Source of the DNA: Membranipora membranacea
Lineage: Eukaryota; Bryozoa; Gymnolaemata; Cheilostomatida; Membraniporidae
Assembly: GCA_914767715.1 (NCBI GenBank)
Contig: OU612066.1
Coordinates: 38,476,283-38,540,282 of the forward strand
Direction of reading: 5' to 3'
DNA: 64,000 bases
The position numbers and the translations under genes are program-made. Shown one piece after another: positions 1-12,991 of the stretch. Numbering within the stretch: the stretch's first letter is position 1; every line of letters begins with the position of its first letter. The notes below the pieces were generated by a model. It made no database searches and was not told the DNA's origin. It was given only the letters and a program-made list of their open reading frames with translations.

Positions 1-101
1 AGACTTGCTAAGCTGCCGGCAGGGTGTTGTTGGGTTTTGATGTGCAGGAGTTAATCCTATTAGCCTTTGGTTGTAAGTTTTCCATGCTTGTGTGTTTGTA
101 G

Positions 102-3100
102 AGCAGATTTAGACCTAGACAGTGAAGCTTTGGATAAGCTGCCCGATCTCTTCAGTTTTTCTGTGGATATAAAAGTATCTAACGACGAGAGACCTTGTAG
201 AGATCAGTTGAGTTGGAATGGATGGACACCTTCTAATGCGAAAAAACTAACCCCATTCTCTGGTCAAGAGGAACTGGATGATACTCTTCAGCTTTATGGT
301 AAGAATGAACCATTTATCAAAATATACATGATTAGGCAATGAAGGTCGTTATATAATATAGGCTGTATAGTAAATCAAGGAGTGATAGGAAACTTCTCGA
401 TTAAACTTAGGCTTATTGGTGGCTAAATGAAACATTAGGTTCCCCTGACATTGTCCCATAGACATTATTGCATATACAGAATGAGTATGTTTCTCCTAGT
501 TTATACTTATTTGACCATTGTGTACGCGTTAGCTTACTCTTGTAGGACGAGATAATGGACACCCATCGTTAGCCGGTTCCTCTGGTGGTACAGATCGTAG
601 ACCAGCTCCAAGTCGTCCCCCTCCTCCCTCTCAGAATCCTAACGCTCCCAACGATCAACTATACAGGTGGGCCTAGGCTTTCTATTTAATAACTTACCTG
701 TTAAGTGTTGTGTTCTTCTGTTCATAGGCATTTTAGAGGAAGAAAAAGAACAATCACTAAACCTCACAAGAGGCTACCGATGTAACACGATTGCACCTAG
801 TATTGTTTAAACATCATTGACCACAATCAGATTTATGAAATTTATTAAACCTGTTAAAACGACTTTTTTAAATACAGTTTCTTATTTTATGCCTATCTCG
901 CTATGATGGTCTGTTGATGACTTAATCTGTATCACTTCTTCACTGCGTTGTAGAGACCACGCAGAGAGACTTGTGAGCTCATCATCCGAGGAGGAGAGTG
1001 ATTCTGATGAAGAGGAGGACTCTAGTAATCCTGTATCTGCTGCAGTCACTCCGGCAGTCACTTCGGCAGCTGAGCAGCATGTCGATCTACTAAATCTGGG
1101 TACGGCTGCACCCACACAGTCAGCACCTACTGGAAGCACAACGTCAGCACCTTCTCAGCAAGGCAGCTTCTTTGATTTAATGAGTGGCAGTGGGGAACAA
1201 ACCCAACCTGATATTACTGTTAACTCAAACGCCGGGGCTTTCGCTGACTTTTCAGAGTTTGCCGCTCCCCCTATGGCAGCGTCTAATGGTCACGCTGCAC
1301 CTACACCACACACTAATGGTAACATGGACTTGTTAGGTGGCTTTGACTCTATGCCTGGAATGAACGGTAGTAGTTCGAATATTCTACAGCCCGGCCAGGC
1401 TTCGTCTCACGCTAGTAGCAGCTCGCTCGTCGATCAGGACTTTATGAACTTTATGGGTAGCCAGTCCGGTGCTGGGATGGCTGGTCACGCTTTGTCTACA
1501 GAGAATATTCTCAACACCAACAGTGATGCTGGAATGACTAGACCTGCTAGCTTTGCCAACCAGCCTCATCTCAATACAGGTTTGTCCCAAAGCTGAGATC
1601 ATATTGTATAGTTGTATTGTCTCCCCACCAGGATGAATCTTTTACTGCTCATAGCAAAATTCATCACTGGTTAAGTTGCTTACTGCCTTATTTTCACATT
1701 TCATTTTCTTCTTCTAACATTTAGTAGCTGAGATAGACGTTATCAACGCCGCATATCTGATATGACAAATGTTGGTCCCCCTTCTATTGCAATTTAGAAA
1801 TGAATCCATTCTTATCTGTTTCTTCCTGAACTACTGCTGCAGGTCACTGAGTTGATTGATTTCACTCCCTGATTTTGACAATCCTTATTTTCTGCTAATA
1901 ATTTGCCCATAAAATGATGAGATATAATAAGTCTCATTTCAGTCATAGCGCTTCTATCCCAGACTTGCAGCCGTAGTTTGAGTCAGATCTTGCATGGCTC
2001 TTAATTTTGGTGTGCACGGTCATTAGCAATGTTGTCCACTTAGTTTTCCCCACTGACTAGTGTTGTCCACATTTGATTCTACTGTTGTCTTTGACTGTCC
2101 CCTGTTCGCGTAGATTGTTTAGGTTAGCTTGAGTACCTAAGCTGTTTGAGATGGGTGCAACAGTCACCCCCTGTCAAACAGTTAGGTACGCAGGCTAATA
2201 TCACTGCTAGTTTTAATCCTCACCATTTTAGTTTGCTAAAACTCCTTTGTTTGTAGGGATGACTAGAAACTATAGTGCACCAAACTTCAACAATGCTTCC
2301 TCCTACCCTCAATTCCAGCAACAACAGCCGCTTAATATGGGTGGGGGCCCCGCCACACGACCCCAGCATGCTGGCCTTCTTGGTAACTTTGGCAATATGT
2401 CTACTTCTAAACCAGGTGTGAAGCTCTTAACAAGTAATCTAACAATAAGTCTATATGTATGTGTATCAATGTCTAAAGACTTATAGCATATTGATGGCGC
2501 ATTGACCATTAATATTTCTTAAAAAATAATATTGTTTGTATAGAGTTGGCTAGATTTTCTTATATGTGTCTCTGATTAATTTATGTATGGCACTGTAAAT
2601 AAGTGTTCTAACTTACACTAGATATACTGTAGATTGATTCCAGAGTTGATGCTGACGAAGGTTTCCCAAATGTGAGATACTGACATAATGCCATAAATAC
2701 TGGTGGTGTTTGATTTTTATATGTATTGCACATATCAATATCTTTGCTGTTTTCAGCAGCAGGACCCGGACCACAGAGAACAACTCCTCCACCTACTGCT
2801 GCCTCTACAGCAGGCGGCAGGCCGAACTACTCCGGGGGCGTAACGGCCGGGGTTGGCTCAAACAGCAGCGGCAGTATATTTGATGATAAATCAAAACACG
2901 GCTACACTGGTAAGCATTAGGTCTTATTGTCGCATTTTATTTAATGAACTGGGTGGGCTCATTCTAATTGCTTGGATGAAGGTTTTACTAAAGTATGGCG
3001 GAAAAAATGTCAGAGAAGATGACTAATAACTGCATACACTTTCAGGAGTCGGTCCGAAGGTAGCTGCTAATGCGTTTGACGATCTGCTTGGAGGTCATAA

Positions 3101-4927
3101 ATTTACCCCTAATGAAGATAAACCGACAACACTAAAGGGCATGAAGAATGTAAAGCTCGCGGAGGACATGGATCCTAACAAGCTCAAGGTATGTCATTAT
3201 GTCCTGTTTCATCTCATATATGTGTATAACAGCAATGGCTTAAAAAACCTGAACAAGTTTCAACTGACAGCAACATTACAAGACACTAAACTCGGGGCTT
3301 AGCCAGATCAAGTCAACATTACAAGACACTAAACTCGGGGCTTAGCCAGATCAAGTACTCCGTATTTTTAGTTCCACTTCTCATTAAAGGCATATTCATT
3401 TAAATTTGTCTCAAATCGCCAGCTAATACAGCTAATACAGCTAATACAGCTAATACAGCTAATACAGGTAATACAGGTAACCGTTCTTGATTTCTGAACC
3501 TGGTAAGTTGTTCTATTCTGTTACAATGTTTTTCATTTTACTGTCTCTACGTACCATAAAGGCTATATCTATATCACTATATCACCTAATATATACCATA
3601 TATAGGCCTACTGATCTCATGAGCTGCCCTCGTTATCTCACCTCGTTATCTCACCTTGTTATCTCAGGTGATGCAGTGGGTCGACGGTAAGGAGCGGAAT
3701 ATCCGAGCTCTGATAAGCTCCCTACATCAGGTACTCTGGGACGGAGAGGAAAGATGGAAACCACTCGGTATGCATGAGCTGGTCGAGCCTTCTCAGGTCA
3801 AGAAATGGTACAGAAAGGCCTGCCTCACTGCTCATCCTGATAAGGTGGGGGATACAATCATATCATAGACCTAATACAGTATATAGTATGGCACGGTGTT
3901 TGGTATATTAAGTCTATGGTCTGAACTGACATACATATCCGTATATAAATCACTATGATAGCCTGTTGTCACACATTGACCCGGTATGAGCCGGTATGAG
4001 CCGGTATGTGCCGGTAAGAGCCGGTATGAGCCGGTAAGAGCCGGTATGAGCCGGTAAGAGCCAGTATGTGCCGGTAAGAGCCGGTATGAGCCGGTATGAG
4101 CCAGTAAGAGCCGGTATGAGCCACCGACTCACCTTACGAGGTTTAATTAGTTACATATTTAACTTCTGTTATCGATTCATGATTCTGTATAATTTGATCT
4201 TAGTTGATGTATGTACACCAGAGCATTTTAGACAGTAGTAGGCATCACAGCATGTTCAGTAACAAGTCGATTTGTTTTTGTTGAGAATGAGACTATGTGA
4301 ATTGATAACTTATTTATTTATGTGACATGATTTGTCTGCGTCTATAATGGAGTGGAACGTTCTTGTCGGCCGTCAGTTATATAAAGCCCTCTGTTTTTGT
4401 TTGATTATCACAATAGTCATGTAGATGTAGCTCTCTTGTCAGCTAGAGTAGGCCCCTCCCTTGTGATGAGCCCCTGCAAAGGGGGAGCAACTCTGCCTTG
4501 ACAATACAGTATAGAAATATCTTGTGCTTCCACAAAAGCTCTCATTTCTAACTTTAAATGTCTATCTATATCTGAACTTATCAATAAGCTGTGTGTCGGC
4601 TCAGAAATTCAACTTGGTATGGATATAGTTGGCCAGCTTTTGATATCCAATGTGTACTATGATGTCATTACCCATCATTCAATATAATCGTGTGGCAGCC
4701 CTTGATAGTAAGTCAGTAGTCTGCGCCCCCTGGCCGGGTCAGATTTCCCTCTGTGATTACAGTAACATCACCAACAAGTTGTGTACCCAGTCTGGTAACA
4801 AATAATTGTTTTTCTATTGTAGCAAATGGACGGTCAACTGAAAGAGCTTGCAAAGCTCATATTCGTGGAGCTGAATGATGCAATGGCAGAATTTGAGAAA
4901 CAAGGATCCAAACCGCTGTACAACTGA
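102..4927 (+). CDS. GAK: Cyclin-G-associated kinase / auxilin, C-terminal exons with J domain (5'-partial)
   Basis: Clathrin-uncoating co-chaperone: the J domain recruits Hsc70 to clathrin coats in the cytoplasm. Eight exons join in phase: 102-298, 546-666, 954-1579, 2257-2415, 2757-2909, 3046-3188, 3668-3844, 4823-4927 (TGA stop at 4925-4927). The first exon resembles the end of the PTEN-like C2 domain ([18 protein letters not shown]). Exons 2-5 encode a Ser/Gly/Pro-rich disordered linker with clathrin- and adaptor-type short motifs ([21 protein letters not shown]). Exons 6-8 are the J domain, with [22 protein letters not shown] and the diagnostic HPD in CLTAHPDK, ending near [19 protein letters not shown]. 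The N-terminal half lies outside the window, so GAK (kinase-containing) cannot be separated from auxilin; the symbol is the likelier of the two. Exon 5 has a triple CAG acceptor. An AATAAA at 5393-5398 is a plausible poly(A) signal. Confidence 0.93.
3271..3356. repeat. 43-bp tandem duplication in GAK/auxilin intron
   Basis: Two adjacent identical 43-base copies (3271-3313 and 3314-3356) lie in the intron between exons ending 3188 and starting 3668. A 9-base microsatellite-like array (gctaataca, last units ggtaataca) follows at 3422-3480. No coding content. Confidence 0.85.
3980..4122. repeat. 10-bp minisatellite (ccggtatgag/ccggtaagag)
   Basis: About fourteen copies of a 10-base unit alternate between ccggtatgag, ccggtaagag and ccggtatgtg in the last GAK/auxilin intron. 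There are no spacers of constant length between unrelated sequences, so this is not CRISPR-like. Confidence 0.9.
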
Positions 4928-5493
4928 TGAGAGATCAAATAGTACATAGCTGAAATAATTATGGTTTTAGATTTGAAATATTTATCATCAAATGTCTGCA
5001 ATTTTAGATTTAACAAAAACATTCTGATATCTTATCTGTATTAGTATTTTTATTTATCAGAGCCAAATTGATCTACCATATTGCCCAGTATAACATATAC
5101 TATAATATAATTAAAGTAACATATTATTGTTATTTTCTGTTTCTAATATCCAGCAGCATTCTTATACAAACCTGAATTTATTACTTTTTATTATTGAATC
5201 ATGCCATCGTCTTAGCTAAACGTTGTGCTAATTCAGACCGCAATTCTGAGTTTTTGACCAACATAACTTTATCCATGAACTAAGTAATTTTGTTCTATGT
5301 CCACAGCACCAATTATTTATGTATCCTAGAAAACAACATAGATCGATATTGTGAGAAATCATTTTGGATAGAAATCTGTCTCTTCTGAGAACAATAAAAT
5401 TTTTTGTCACAATTTGTTCATATTGACGTATATTACTACTTTTTAAATGATTTTATACATGAGGCTGCTTCAGTTGGATAGTTCAAGACAACG
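4928..5493. other. GAK/auxilin 3' UTR and AT-rich intergenic DNA
   Basis: AT-rich sequence follows the stop codon. AATAAA at 5393-5398 is the best poly(A) signal candidate. No coding signal was seen on either strand. Confidence 0.5.
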
Positions 5494-5990
5494 TCAGTAG
5501 TGTTTTAATAGGAAGAAACAGCTTTTCCTAAACTCATTTCTCTAATCCATTTCAGAGAAACAGCATTGTGATTCTGGAGTGCAAATAGGGATAGTGGGAT
5601 GAACAAGGGGTAAATTAGTCGCAGGCCCAGACTGTGGCGTGTGTGGCAGCAGTGCAGCACAATAAGTTCACTGGCAAGATCTAAGATTTTGGCTTATTAT
5701 AGTGAAAATTAAGGTTTCTTGGTTACATGGCTTCAATGTTTCAGTAGTGTTTTAATAGGAAGAAACAGCTTTTCCTAAACTCATTTCTCTAATCCATTTC
5801 AGAGAAACAGCATTGTGATTCTGGAGTGCAAATAGGGATAGTGGGATGAACAAGGGGTAAATTAGTCGCAGGCCCAGACTGTGGCGTGTGTGGCAGCAGT
5901 GCAGCACAATAAGTTCACTGGCAAGATCTAAGATTTTGGCTTATTATAGTGAAAATTAAGGTTTCTTGGTTACATGGCTTCAATGTTTCA
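5494..5990. repeat. 247-bp perfect-looking tandem duplication
   Basis: The block 5494-5740 is repeated at 5741-5987, with the first bases of a third copy following. I see no differences between the copies, suggesting a recent duplication or an assembly artefact. The unit has a pyrimidine-rich tract ending in TTTCAG, but no frame downstream stays open long enough to call an exon. Confidence 0.88.
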
Positions 5991-6470
5991 GACTTAATCC
6001 ATGCTAAGGTTTCTGATAAATCCAGTTCTATATGTGAGGGTAGAGGTGTAGGAACAGTACCTAAAAGAGGCCTTGTGGGAGGGTGTAGGGGTAGAAACTC
6101 GGCTAAGGAATACGAATTGTAACCTTGTTGTCTTCAATAGTTGCAGACGCCAACATCCTGTTCCCTGGGAACTAGGAGGCTCAGCTGGCACTATTTTTCA
6201 TCGAACAAAAGATTGCTGTTGTTAGTTGGAGAGTAGATATAGACCACTACAAAAGATGCTAACATAGATAAAACGGTTCTGCTTAATTTTTTTTCAGACT
6301 CTGTAGCTAGTTTTGTAGCCTGTATGATGCAATTTACAGTTATATTGTTATCAAATACAACTCAATTCTGATACTTTATGGCATACTTAAAAAACTGCAC
6401 TTTAGTTTAGGTATGATAATTTTGATAATAACCATTTGATGTCAGAGATGAGGCTTGATTACATTTTGTG

Positions 6471-6530
6471 TTAGAAGCACTGATATATAATACGTATATA
6501 TAATATGTATTATATATCAGTGGTTAGAAG
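6471..6530. repeat. Short AT-rich palindrome flanked by 7-bp direct repeats
   Basis: Sixteen-base arms at 6478-6493 and 6507-6522 are exact inverted complements around a 13-base centre. The direct repeat ttagaag occurs at 6471-6477 and 6524-6530. This looks like a minimal MITE or cruciform-forming relic; the surrounding 5991-6760 region is otherwise AT-rich with no gene seen. Confidence 0.6.
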
Positions 6531-6964
6531 TATTGATTCTGTGAATTGTGTTATTGCTTTGCTTTATTCATCTAAGGGAAATCCCCATTTAGAAATATGA
6601 GGACACCAAAAAGTGTTTATCAAAGGTGTGAGAGGTGGAGCCTGATACTTATGTACACAAATTAAGTACGGGCATATTGCATTGCTTCAATTCAAGTGTA
6701 GATTGTGCAGATTAAGTGATCTCAAAATTCATTTTATTAATTGTCAGTTTTTCATAACCTAGGTGCAACAGGGAGTGCGGGACATGACCAACACTGTGAG
6801 TTGTTGGCATGCAATGATTTTCGTGAATTCCAAACTTTTACAAGTATGGGAATTCCAGAAGGGGAAAATTACATGGTTGTCATTGGCTCATTGCTCGCCG
6901 ACATATAGTTGCGCTTCTATCAGTACTGATTTTAGCAGCTGTTAGCCCACTTCTGTTTTACAAA

Positions 6965-9900
6965 ATGTCTTACGGTATGTATACATTTTGCTTCAATCGG
7001 TGTGACCTATCTGTTATTTGATCGCTAGTTTATAAATACCCTTTGTTTCTGTTGATATGCTCCTGCCGATTGCTATACTCAAAGTAGGTACTGTCAGCAG
7101 TTAAATAATGAATTGTCTCTGGCAACATCGTTCAAACACCCTGCTTACAAGAGGAAAGTTAATGTGTGTTTCAAACAATAATTGCTGGCTCTGTTAATAT
7201 TTCCATCTCAGACAAAAGGCTATCCAATGCTCTTGGGAAGATGGAGGAAAAACTGAATTTGGAGACATCTGATATGGATGAAATGAAAAGTGAGATACAT
7301 TTGAATGTTTTATACAATTGGATCAGCATCAATTTATCGTCTCCCAACTTGTTTTGTCTAGTTCCTCCTCTGCATCTGTTAGCGGTAATATCAAAATTCC
7401 CATCACCCCGATAAGAGCTTGCTTTTTATCTCGACTACTATTTGCATTTATCGGGGCCGATGGGGAGGCGCTGCCTCACTTAGCATTCTAAATAATGTCA
7501 CTTCAGAGCACTATAATTGAATGATTCATGCAAGAAGCAGCTTATTGGGACTTCCACTCGCTTTTAAGGCTTTGGCCCCGTAGGAGGTGCTTACAGCATC
7601 CCTCCTGCTGTTACTATGAGCACTCAAGGATTTTCTAAACTACACCGTGATTATGGTTGATTTATATTGTTCAACTACAAGCCATGTGAAAAAGATCTTC
7701 CCCTTTATAACATATGATAGTTCTGTAGCTCACTGTGATTTCATACCTTTGAAGAATGTACCAAGTATATCGCGGAGGATGTTATCAAGCCATGGCTAAG
7801 TGATTATTGTTACAAGATTAACTATTCTGGAAGTAGCTATGATGGTACAGCTATTTTGGCCAGCTCAGATTTTGATCTGCAATTCTGCCTACGAATGCCG
7901 CACAAAACACAATCTGTTGGTTTGAGAACAGATGGATGGCAAGGGCTAGAGACAGGCCCGACAGGTTTGATGGGTGATAATAACTCTCTCTCTTTCGAAA
8001 AGGTATTTGAGATGGCCTAGCAGTAGAGGTTTTATTTTTGTTTCCTAGACAGCACAGATCTATCTGGCACTGTCCAAATCTGTGTAGCATCTCAAGTATG
8101 TAAGTAAGTTTGTAAAACATTGCAGGATATCCTTTAACATTAGCAAGCCAGTATGTTTTCTTTATTTTCAGGCCAGGAAGATGGTACTTAGTTCAATCGA
8201 CAGCGGATTGAGCAATGGTATGTCTCTGCGCAGATTTGAAAAACAACAGGTTCGGATCAGCAGGTCAACAGGATATGGTCCAGCTGCAATACTTAATGTT
8301 AAATGGGCAGGGTATGAGTTCTGTATCGATGTCGTGGTTGCAGTCAGCTCTGACGACCTCAACAACGGGTATGTGTGAGTTGCAGTAGAATCTGTAACTT
8401 GAAATCTGCAAATAACACTATTATAAATTGTTGCCCTGAAGACTTTTTAGCGAGGTAATGCTAACCAAGGTGCACTAATTCAATTTGACTTTATTAATAA
8501 TGCATTGTGTTTAGCTGTGCTTGTCCTGAATTAACAAGTTTGAGAAAATTATGGTAGAGAACCAATCAATGTTGAAATGTAAACATGTCAAATGAATCAG
8601 CTTTTGTTGTCAGAGTGATTAGGAAAAAAGTTTCAGCTGGAAGGTTCAATTTCGATTCTATTGAATTGATCTCCCTCTTTTAGAATTACCTATTCATGTG
8701 TGTTGTCTACAACCTCATTATACATCTGTCACTATTCATAGAAATAGCTTTCTACATATGCTATTTTCTTGATATAAAGTGATGGTTGCCATTTGATTGC
8801 AAAGCCATATACCAGGCCAGAATGCCTACCAGAACCAACTGGACCTCGGACATACTACCCTTGGAGAAAATCATTTACTGATCTAGAGAAGGTTAAGATG
8901 AAGGAATATAATCAGCTGCGACATGGCGGGTAAGAACTTTTTATTCAAACAAATCATGACTCAAGATTAGAAGCATCAAAATAAAAAAGAATGTGAAAAT
9001 AAACGTCTCTCATGTGTTGAGTGTGAGGTGTATAGGGAGTTATGTCTGCTCTTTCTACAAACATACATTATAAAAATGATGAGATTGTTAAATATTATAA
9101 ACATGCATATAGTATGTGCTCAAACAGAAAACTTTTGGAAGATGACCTAAAAACAACATTCATTTCATATAGGAATTATACTGTAGTATGTAGTATAGTT
9201 GCATGGGTTTAGTGCTGGGGTTCAATGTTTTGATGATGATGATGATGAGGACTCTGATACATTTCACTAAATATTCTACTACGCATAAACTTTACTATAG
9301 ATCTTAGAATCCACACACAATGGCTGTGGTTTTCTTCTTCACTTACCGCTTAAGATTAAATGACCAACAAAACTAAACATTTTGACTTGGATATTCAATA
9401 ATCATTAGGTAAGACTTTCATATTCTTATGACATTGCAGAAGACGTCTCAATTTGTTACGTATTGTGAAGTTGATCAAAGCCTACGATTCGCAGCTTCAG
9501 TTTCTTCCCAGCTACTTTTATAAGAACTCACTCTATCACTTCTGTGACAGCTACCACAGAGACGATCAGTGGGATACTAAAGAAAAGTTCGCAAATAGGT
9601 GAGTATAGTCCCAAAGTGAACAATTGCCTTCTTTTGAAAGTGAAATATCAATTGATGAGGTACTGAAAGCCAGGCTAACTAGCCCGAAATGACTGAAAAC
9701 TGAGGTCTGAACGGTAAAATTCCACCGATTCTTTCCTCACCTGTAGGACTGATGTTGTTGATGTGACTTGCAGCTTTCAGGCAGGACAAATGTACTCTAG
9801 TCCTGCAGACTATCTGTACTCTAGTCCTGCAGACTATCTGTACTCTAGTCCTGCAGACTATCTGTACTCTAGTCCTGCAGACTATCTGTCTTAGTTTCAG

Positions 9901-10418
9901 ATTTGTTTAGCTCAACTCTGAGAACTTTTACTGTATCTGCAATTATTATCTTTGGTCAGGTCACTGTATAATTGAATATTAAATGAATTCTCAAATTATA
10001 TCTTTTATTCGACTTTCAATGCCTTGTTTACCCATTCGCTCAATAACTAACCCAAAAAAGGCCATATTTCATGAGATGTTGGTTGAACCAACATTTTAAT
10101 AAACATGGAGTACTCAAGTATTTGGTCTTATTAAATATTTCTGTTTGAATTATTTTTCGCCTGCGTACAGACAGCTTTTCTATGAAATTTTCCTTTCTTA
10201 TCAGACTTTGTAACTTTAGGTTCAAAGATTACTGGAGATTTGTTGGCAAGAAGGTTGAAGTACAAAATCTTAGTTGTTACTTTGAGCGATCAACCAACTT
10301 ACTGCAGTACTACAACTGGTTAAAACTTCAGCAGCTTTCCTCTTACATCAATGGAATAGTTGATGGTGGAAACTACATGACTCTTATACAACAAGTACCT
10401 GACATGCGACATATGTAG
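6965..10418 (+). CDS. Mab-21 domain protein, cGAS-like receptor (cGLR) type nucleotidyltransferase
   Basis: Seven exons join in phase to 346 residues: 6965-6974, 7212-7289, 7755-8002, 8172-8368, 8780-8929, 9440-9598, 10220-10418 (TAG). In the cGAS/Mab-21 family this fold makes cyclic dinucleotide-type messengers after ligand sensing, or is inactive in Mab-21 itself. Catalytic hallmarks are visible: the GS motif (YSGSSYDGTA), a DxD pair in SSDFDLQF and the third acidic residue in FCIDVVVAV, plus GYGPAAIL. The C-terminal helical lobe is recognisable (IKAYDSQLQFLPSYFYKN). No cGAS-style zinc thumb is seen. Length matches Mab-21 (about 359). The start is uncertain. The frame is open upstream to a TGA at 6824-6826 without an ATG and encodes a hydrophobic run just before Met 6965 (VALLSVLILAAV, preceded by RR). 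A spliced upstream exon could therefore add a membrane anchor. The exon-3 acceptor (7753-7754) has a weak pyrimidine tract. Confidence 0.8.
9790..9889. repeat. 24-bp minisatellite in intron of the cGAS-like gene
   Basis: About four copies of a 24-base unit (tgtactctagtcctgcagac plus tatc) lie between the sixth and seventh exons. Confidence 0.9.
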
Positions 10419-10881
10419 ATGTCATCACATAACGGGCCTGATTGGATTGCAGGAATGCATGGGTGTATATGCTTTCTCTACACCCAGATGTTTACCGCAC
10501 ATATTGTCTACAAACATCATGACAGTGTGAAGAATTTCTACCTAAGTTATTTGTTCGCCTCTAAAATGTGGAACCAGCACTGTATTATCATCATAGACCG
10601 CTGATAAGATAAATTGATCAAAATAATTGAGGGAAACGATCTTCAAATACAGCACCATCTTACCGATCACAACTTCCTATTATGTTATGTTATGTTATGT
10701 ATGCACTTTAATAACCGATCAATGCCGGAGCAAATAAGATCATGTTAATAGAAAAAGGAGCGAAAACTAAAAGTAATTATCTATCTATCATGATGACATT
10801 ATTCGTATTTCATGAATTACATACAGGCAAAATATAAAAAATGGTCTGGTCAGGTGAAAGAAAGAAAGTATGACACTTTAA
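10419..10881. other. Intergenic DNA downstream of the cGAS-like gene
   Basis: AT-rich, with a short (ATGTT)n array around 10680-10700. Small plus-strand open frames show no recognisable product. Probably the 3' UTR of the preceding gene plus the 3' flank of the LINE fragment. Confidence 0.4.
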
Positions 10882-11793
10882 CTAGAAAAACCTATAGAAA
10901 AGGCTTTTTGATAGTAGGGCTGTGCGGGTTTTTGCCTGAATATATCTGCCGCTGTGTACAGAAACTCGGTGAGTGTTTGTGTATTTGTGGAGCAGGTGGT
11001 ATGGCTCAGTCTTGACTCTATTAACGTAGCCACGGCAAATACGTTCTAGCACAACATTGATACCATCAAGGCCAGCAACTATTTGTCTGTTTTCGCTGCG
11101 ATCGATATTAGGCAACATGATACATAGACAGAGCCGCTGATACTTTTCAAGTTTCTCCTGATCGTTCAGAGATATATTTGGGTACCATGCAGGTGCGGCA
11201 TATGTCAATAGAGGTACAATGCGTGACTTGTAGAATGTACACAAACTGTCATTATTCACTCCAGCTTTCCGCAGTTTAGTGATGGCATGGAAAGCTGGTC
11301 TGCATTTGTCAATGATTGTCTCCACGTGCTTACTAAAATGCAAATGTTGATCAAATGTAACACCGAGAAGCTTAGTGGTCTGGTGTTCTTCGACTACAGA
11401 ATCATTGATGATTATTTGATCAGAGCTTATGGTCTTCCGAAGAGTGAATGTGATAACATTCGACTTGGAGGCATTTAGAAGCATATGGTTTTTGTCGCAC
11501 CAGTTAGCAGAATAGTTGGCTGCTTCCTGTAGTGGATTATGCGACAGGGATATTGTTGCTTTGTGAGCAGTAGATTCAGTGATGACAGTACTAGCTCTAG
11601 ATAGGTGATGGTAAATTGTGGTGTCATCCGCATACTTGATGTGTTCTGCATCAGGCGTTAGATCGTGAATGAATAAATTCCACAGGATCGGTCCGAGGAT
11701 TGTGCCCTGTGGGACGCCGATGTGGCTAGGAAGATACTGCGACGTATGACACTGATACTTTACGCACTGGAACCTGTCAGAGAGAAAGCTTTG
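10882..11793 (-). pseudogene. 5'-truncated non-LTR (LINE) reverse transcriptase fragment
   Basis: A single minus-strand frame of about 300 codons reads the second half of a LINE ORF2. It has the RT block IGVPQGTILGPILWN, the catalytic KYADDTTIY, then LLNASKSN and TKLLGVTFDQHLHFSKHV, and the C-terminal region with LTYAAPAWYP. Upstream (above 11793) the frame hits a stop and no endonuclease domain follows, so the copy is 5'-truncated, as expected for target-primed reverse transcription. The superfamily looks like CR1/Jockey by motif style, which is inference. Confidence 0.85.
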
Positions 11794-12991
11794 CTATAGA
11801 ATATTTTTTGTTTTATTTCTATTTTTATTTACTTCTTTCCGACACTTTGCAATATCATAATTATTTTTTATGATCTTTACTGCATATGAAGAAAAAGTGG
11901 CAGTGCACAGCATATTTGGCTTCTTCTATTTTCAATTTTTCCCTTATTATTCAGCATTAATATCTAGCAATCAGTTTGTACGAAATTTTTATATGTTATA
12001 CCCACCAACCCTAGGCACATTTTCAACAATTTTTCACCCCCAGTGTGTGACGTAATGTCGTGACGTTGCGACAAAGTTCAACATTGCATTTTATAGAGTT
12101 ATTTTAAAATGAGTTTGGGGGGTAAGCAATTTGGTTGGGATTTTAATTTCTGCTCAATGAATTCATTCTGTACTGTTGTCTGACTGATGGCTGGCATCCC
12201 AGCAGTATATGGCATTAAACTTATCCATAAATGTTTGCTGAAAGTATTGATGATTTTCATAAAAAACATGCTTTATTCAAATACAGCATAAATAATACAA
12301 GAAGTTATAATACAGTTGCTGATTTGCATTTATGAGTTGTATACCCATGAGGAATCAACTTGTGTTTGTTATTCACGATGTATCTAAGCAACCGGTCATG
12401 TGACATCATCGACAAACACGGACTTTTCTACTACTTACTTACTTACTTACTTACTTATGATGTAATACAGGGGTGGACATGAGATATTGCAATTATTTAG
12501 TTAGTCAGGTGTGGAATTAAACGGTGATGATACTTTATACTAACTTCAAACACTGGTTTAACTAGACTATTTTTGTTGTAATATTGCAAGTAACTAGTAC
12601 TCATTTGGGCGTTTAAACTCATATGAATCTTTAGATCATGTACTCAACTAGGAGTGGACATGATTATTTAGGTTTTATCTGTGTCAGGCCTGAGATATAA
12701 ACATGATCTTATCGATTTTTGCTATCTGGAGCACAAAATTGAAGGTCATTGGAAGGTCATTTGACTAAGTTCCTTGATTTGATTGGTGTAAGAAAGATCA
12801 ACTTTGATTGGTTTATGGTTAAGCACTGAGTTGGAGGTGGATCTGATTGGCTATTTAATAAGGTGACTTCATTGGCTGAACACTCTATGGGATTCCCTCA
12901 TGTAGGTGTTACCTAATAGACTGCTGTAGGGGAAACCCCTTGGGCTGGAAGTAGCAATGTGATAACTACACTGAACTCAATGCTGGAACAG
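11794..12991. other. AT-rich intergenic stretch without recognised genes
   Basis: Contains an (ACTT)n microsatellite near 12434-12457. No frame with recognisable protein features and no clear RNA gene were seen. Confidence 0.4.

Noticed and set aside
973-1139. Minus-strand frame over the acidic GAK/auxilin exon
   Set aside because: Antisense shadow of a Ser/Glu-rich coding exon.
3980-4122. Regular short repeats resembling a CRISPR array
   Set aside because: Contiguous 10-base units without unique spacers, in an intron of an animal gene.
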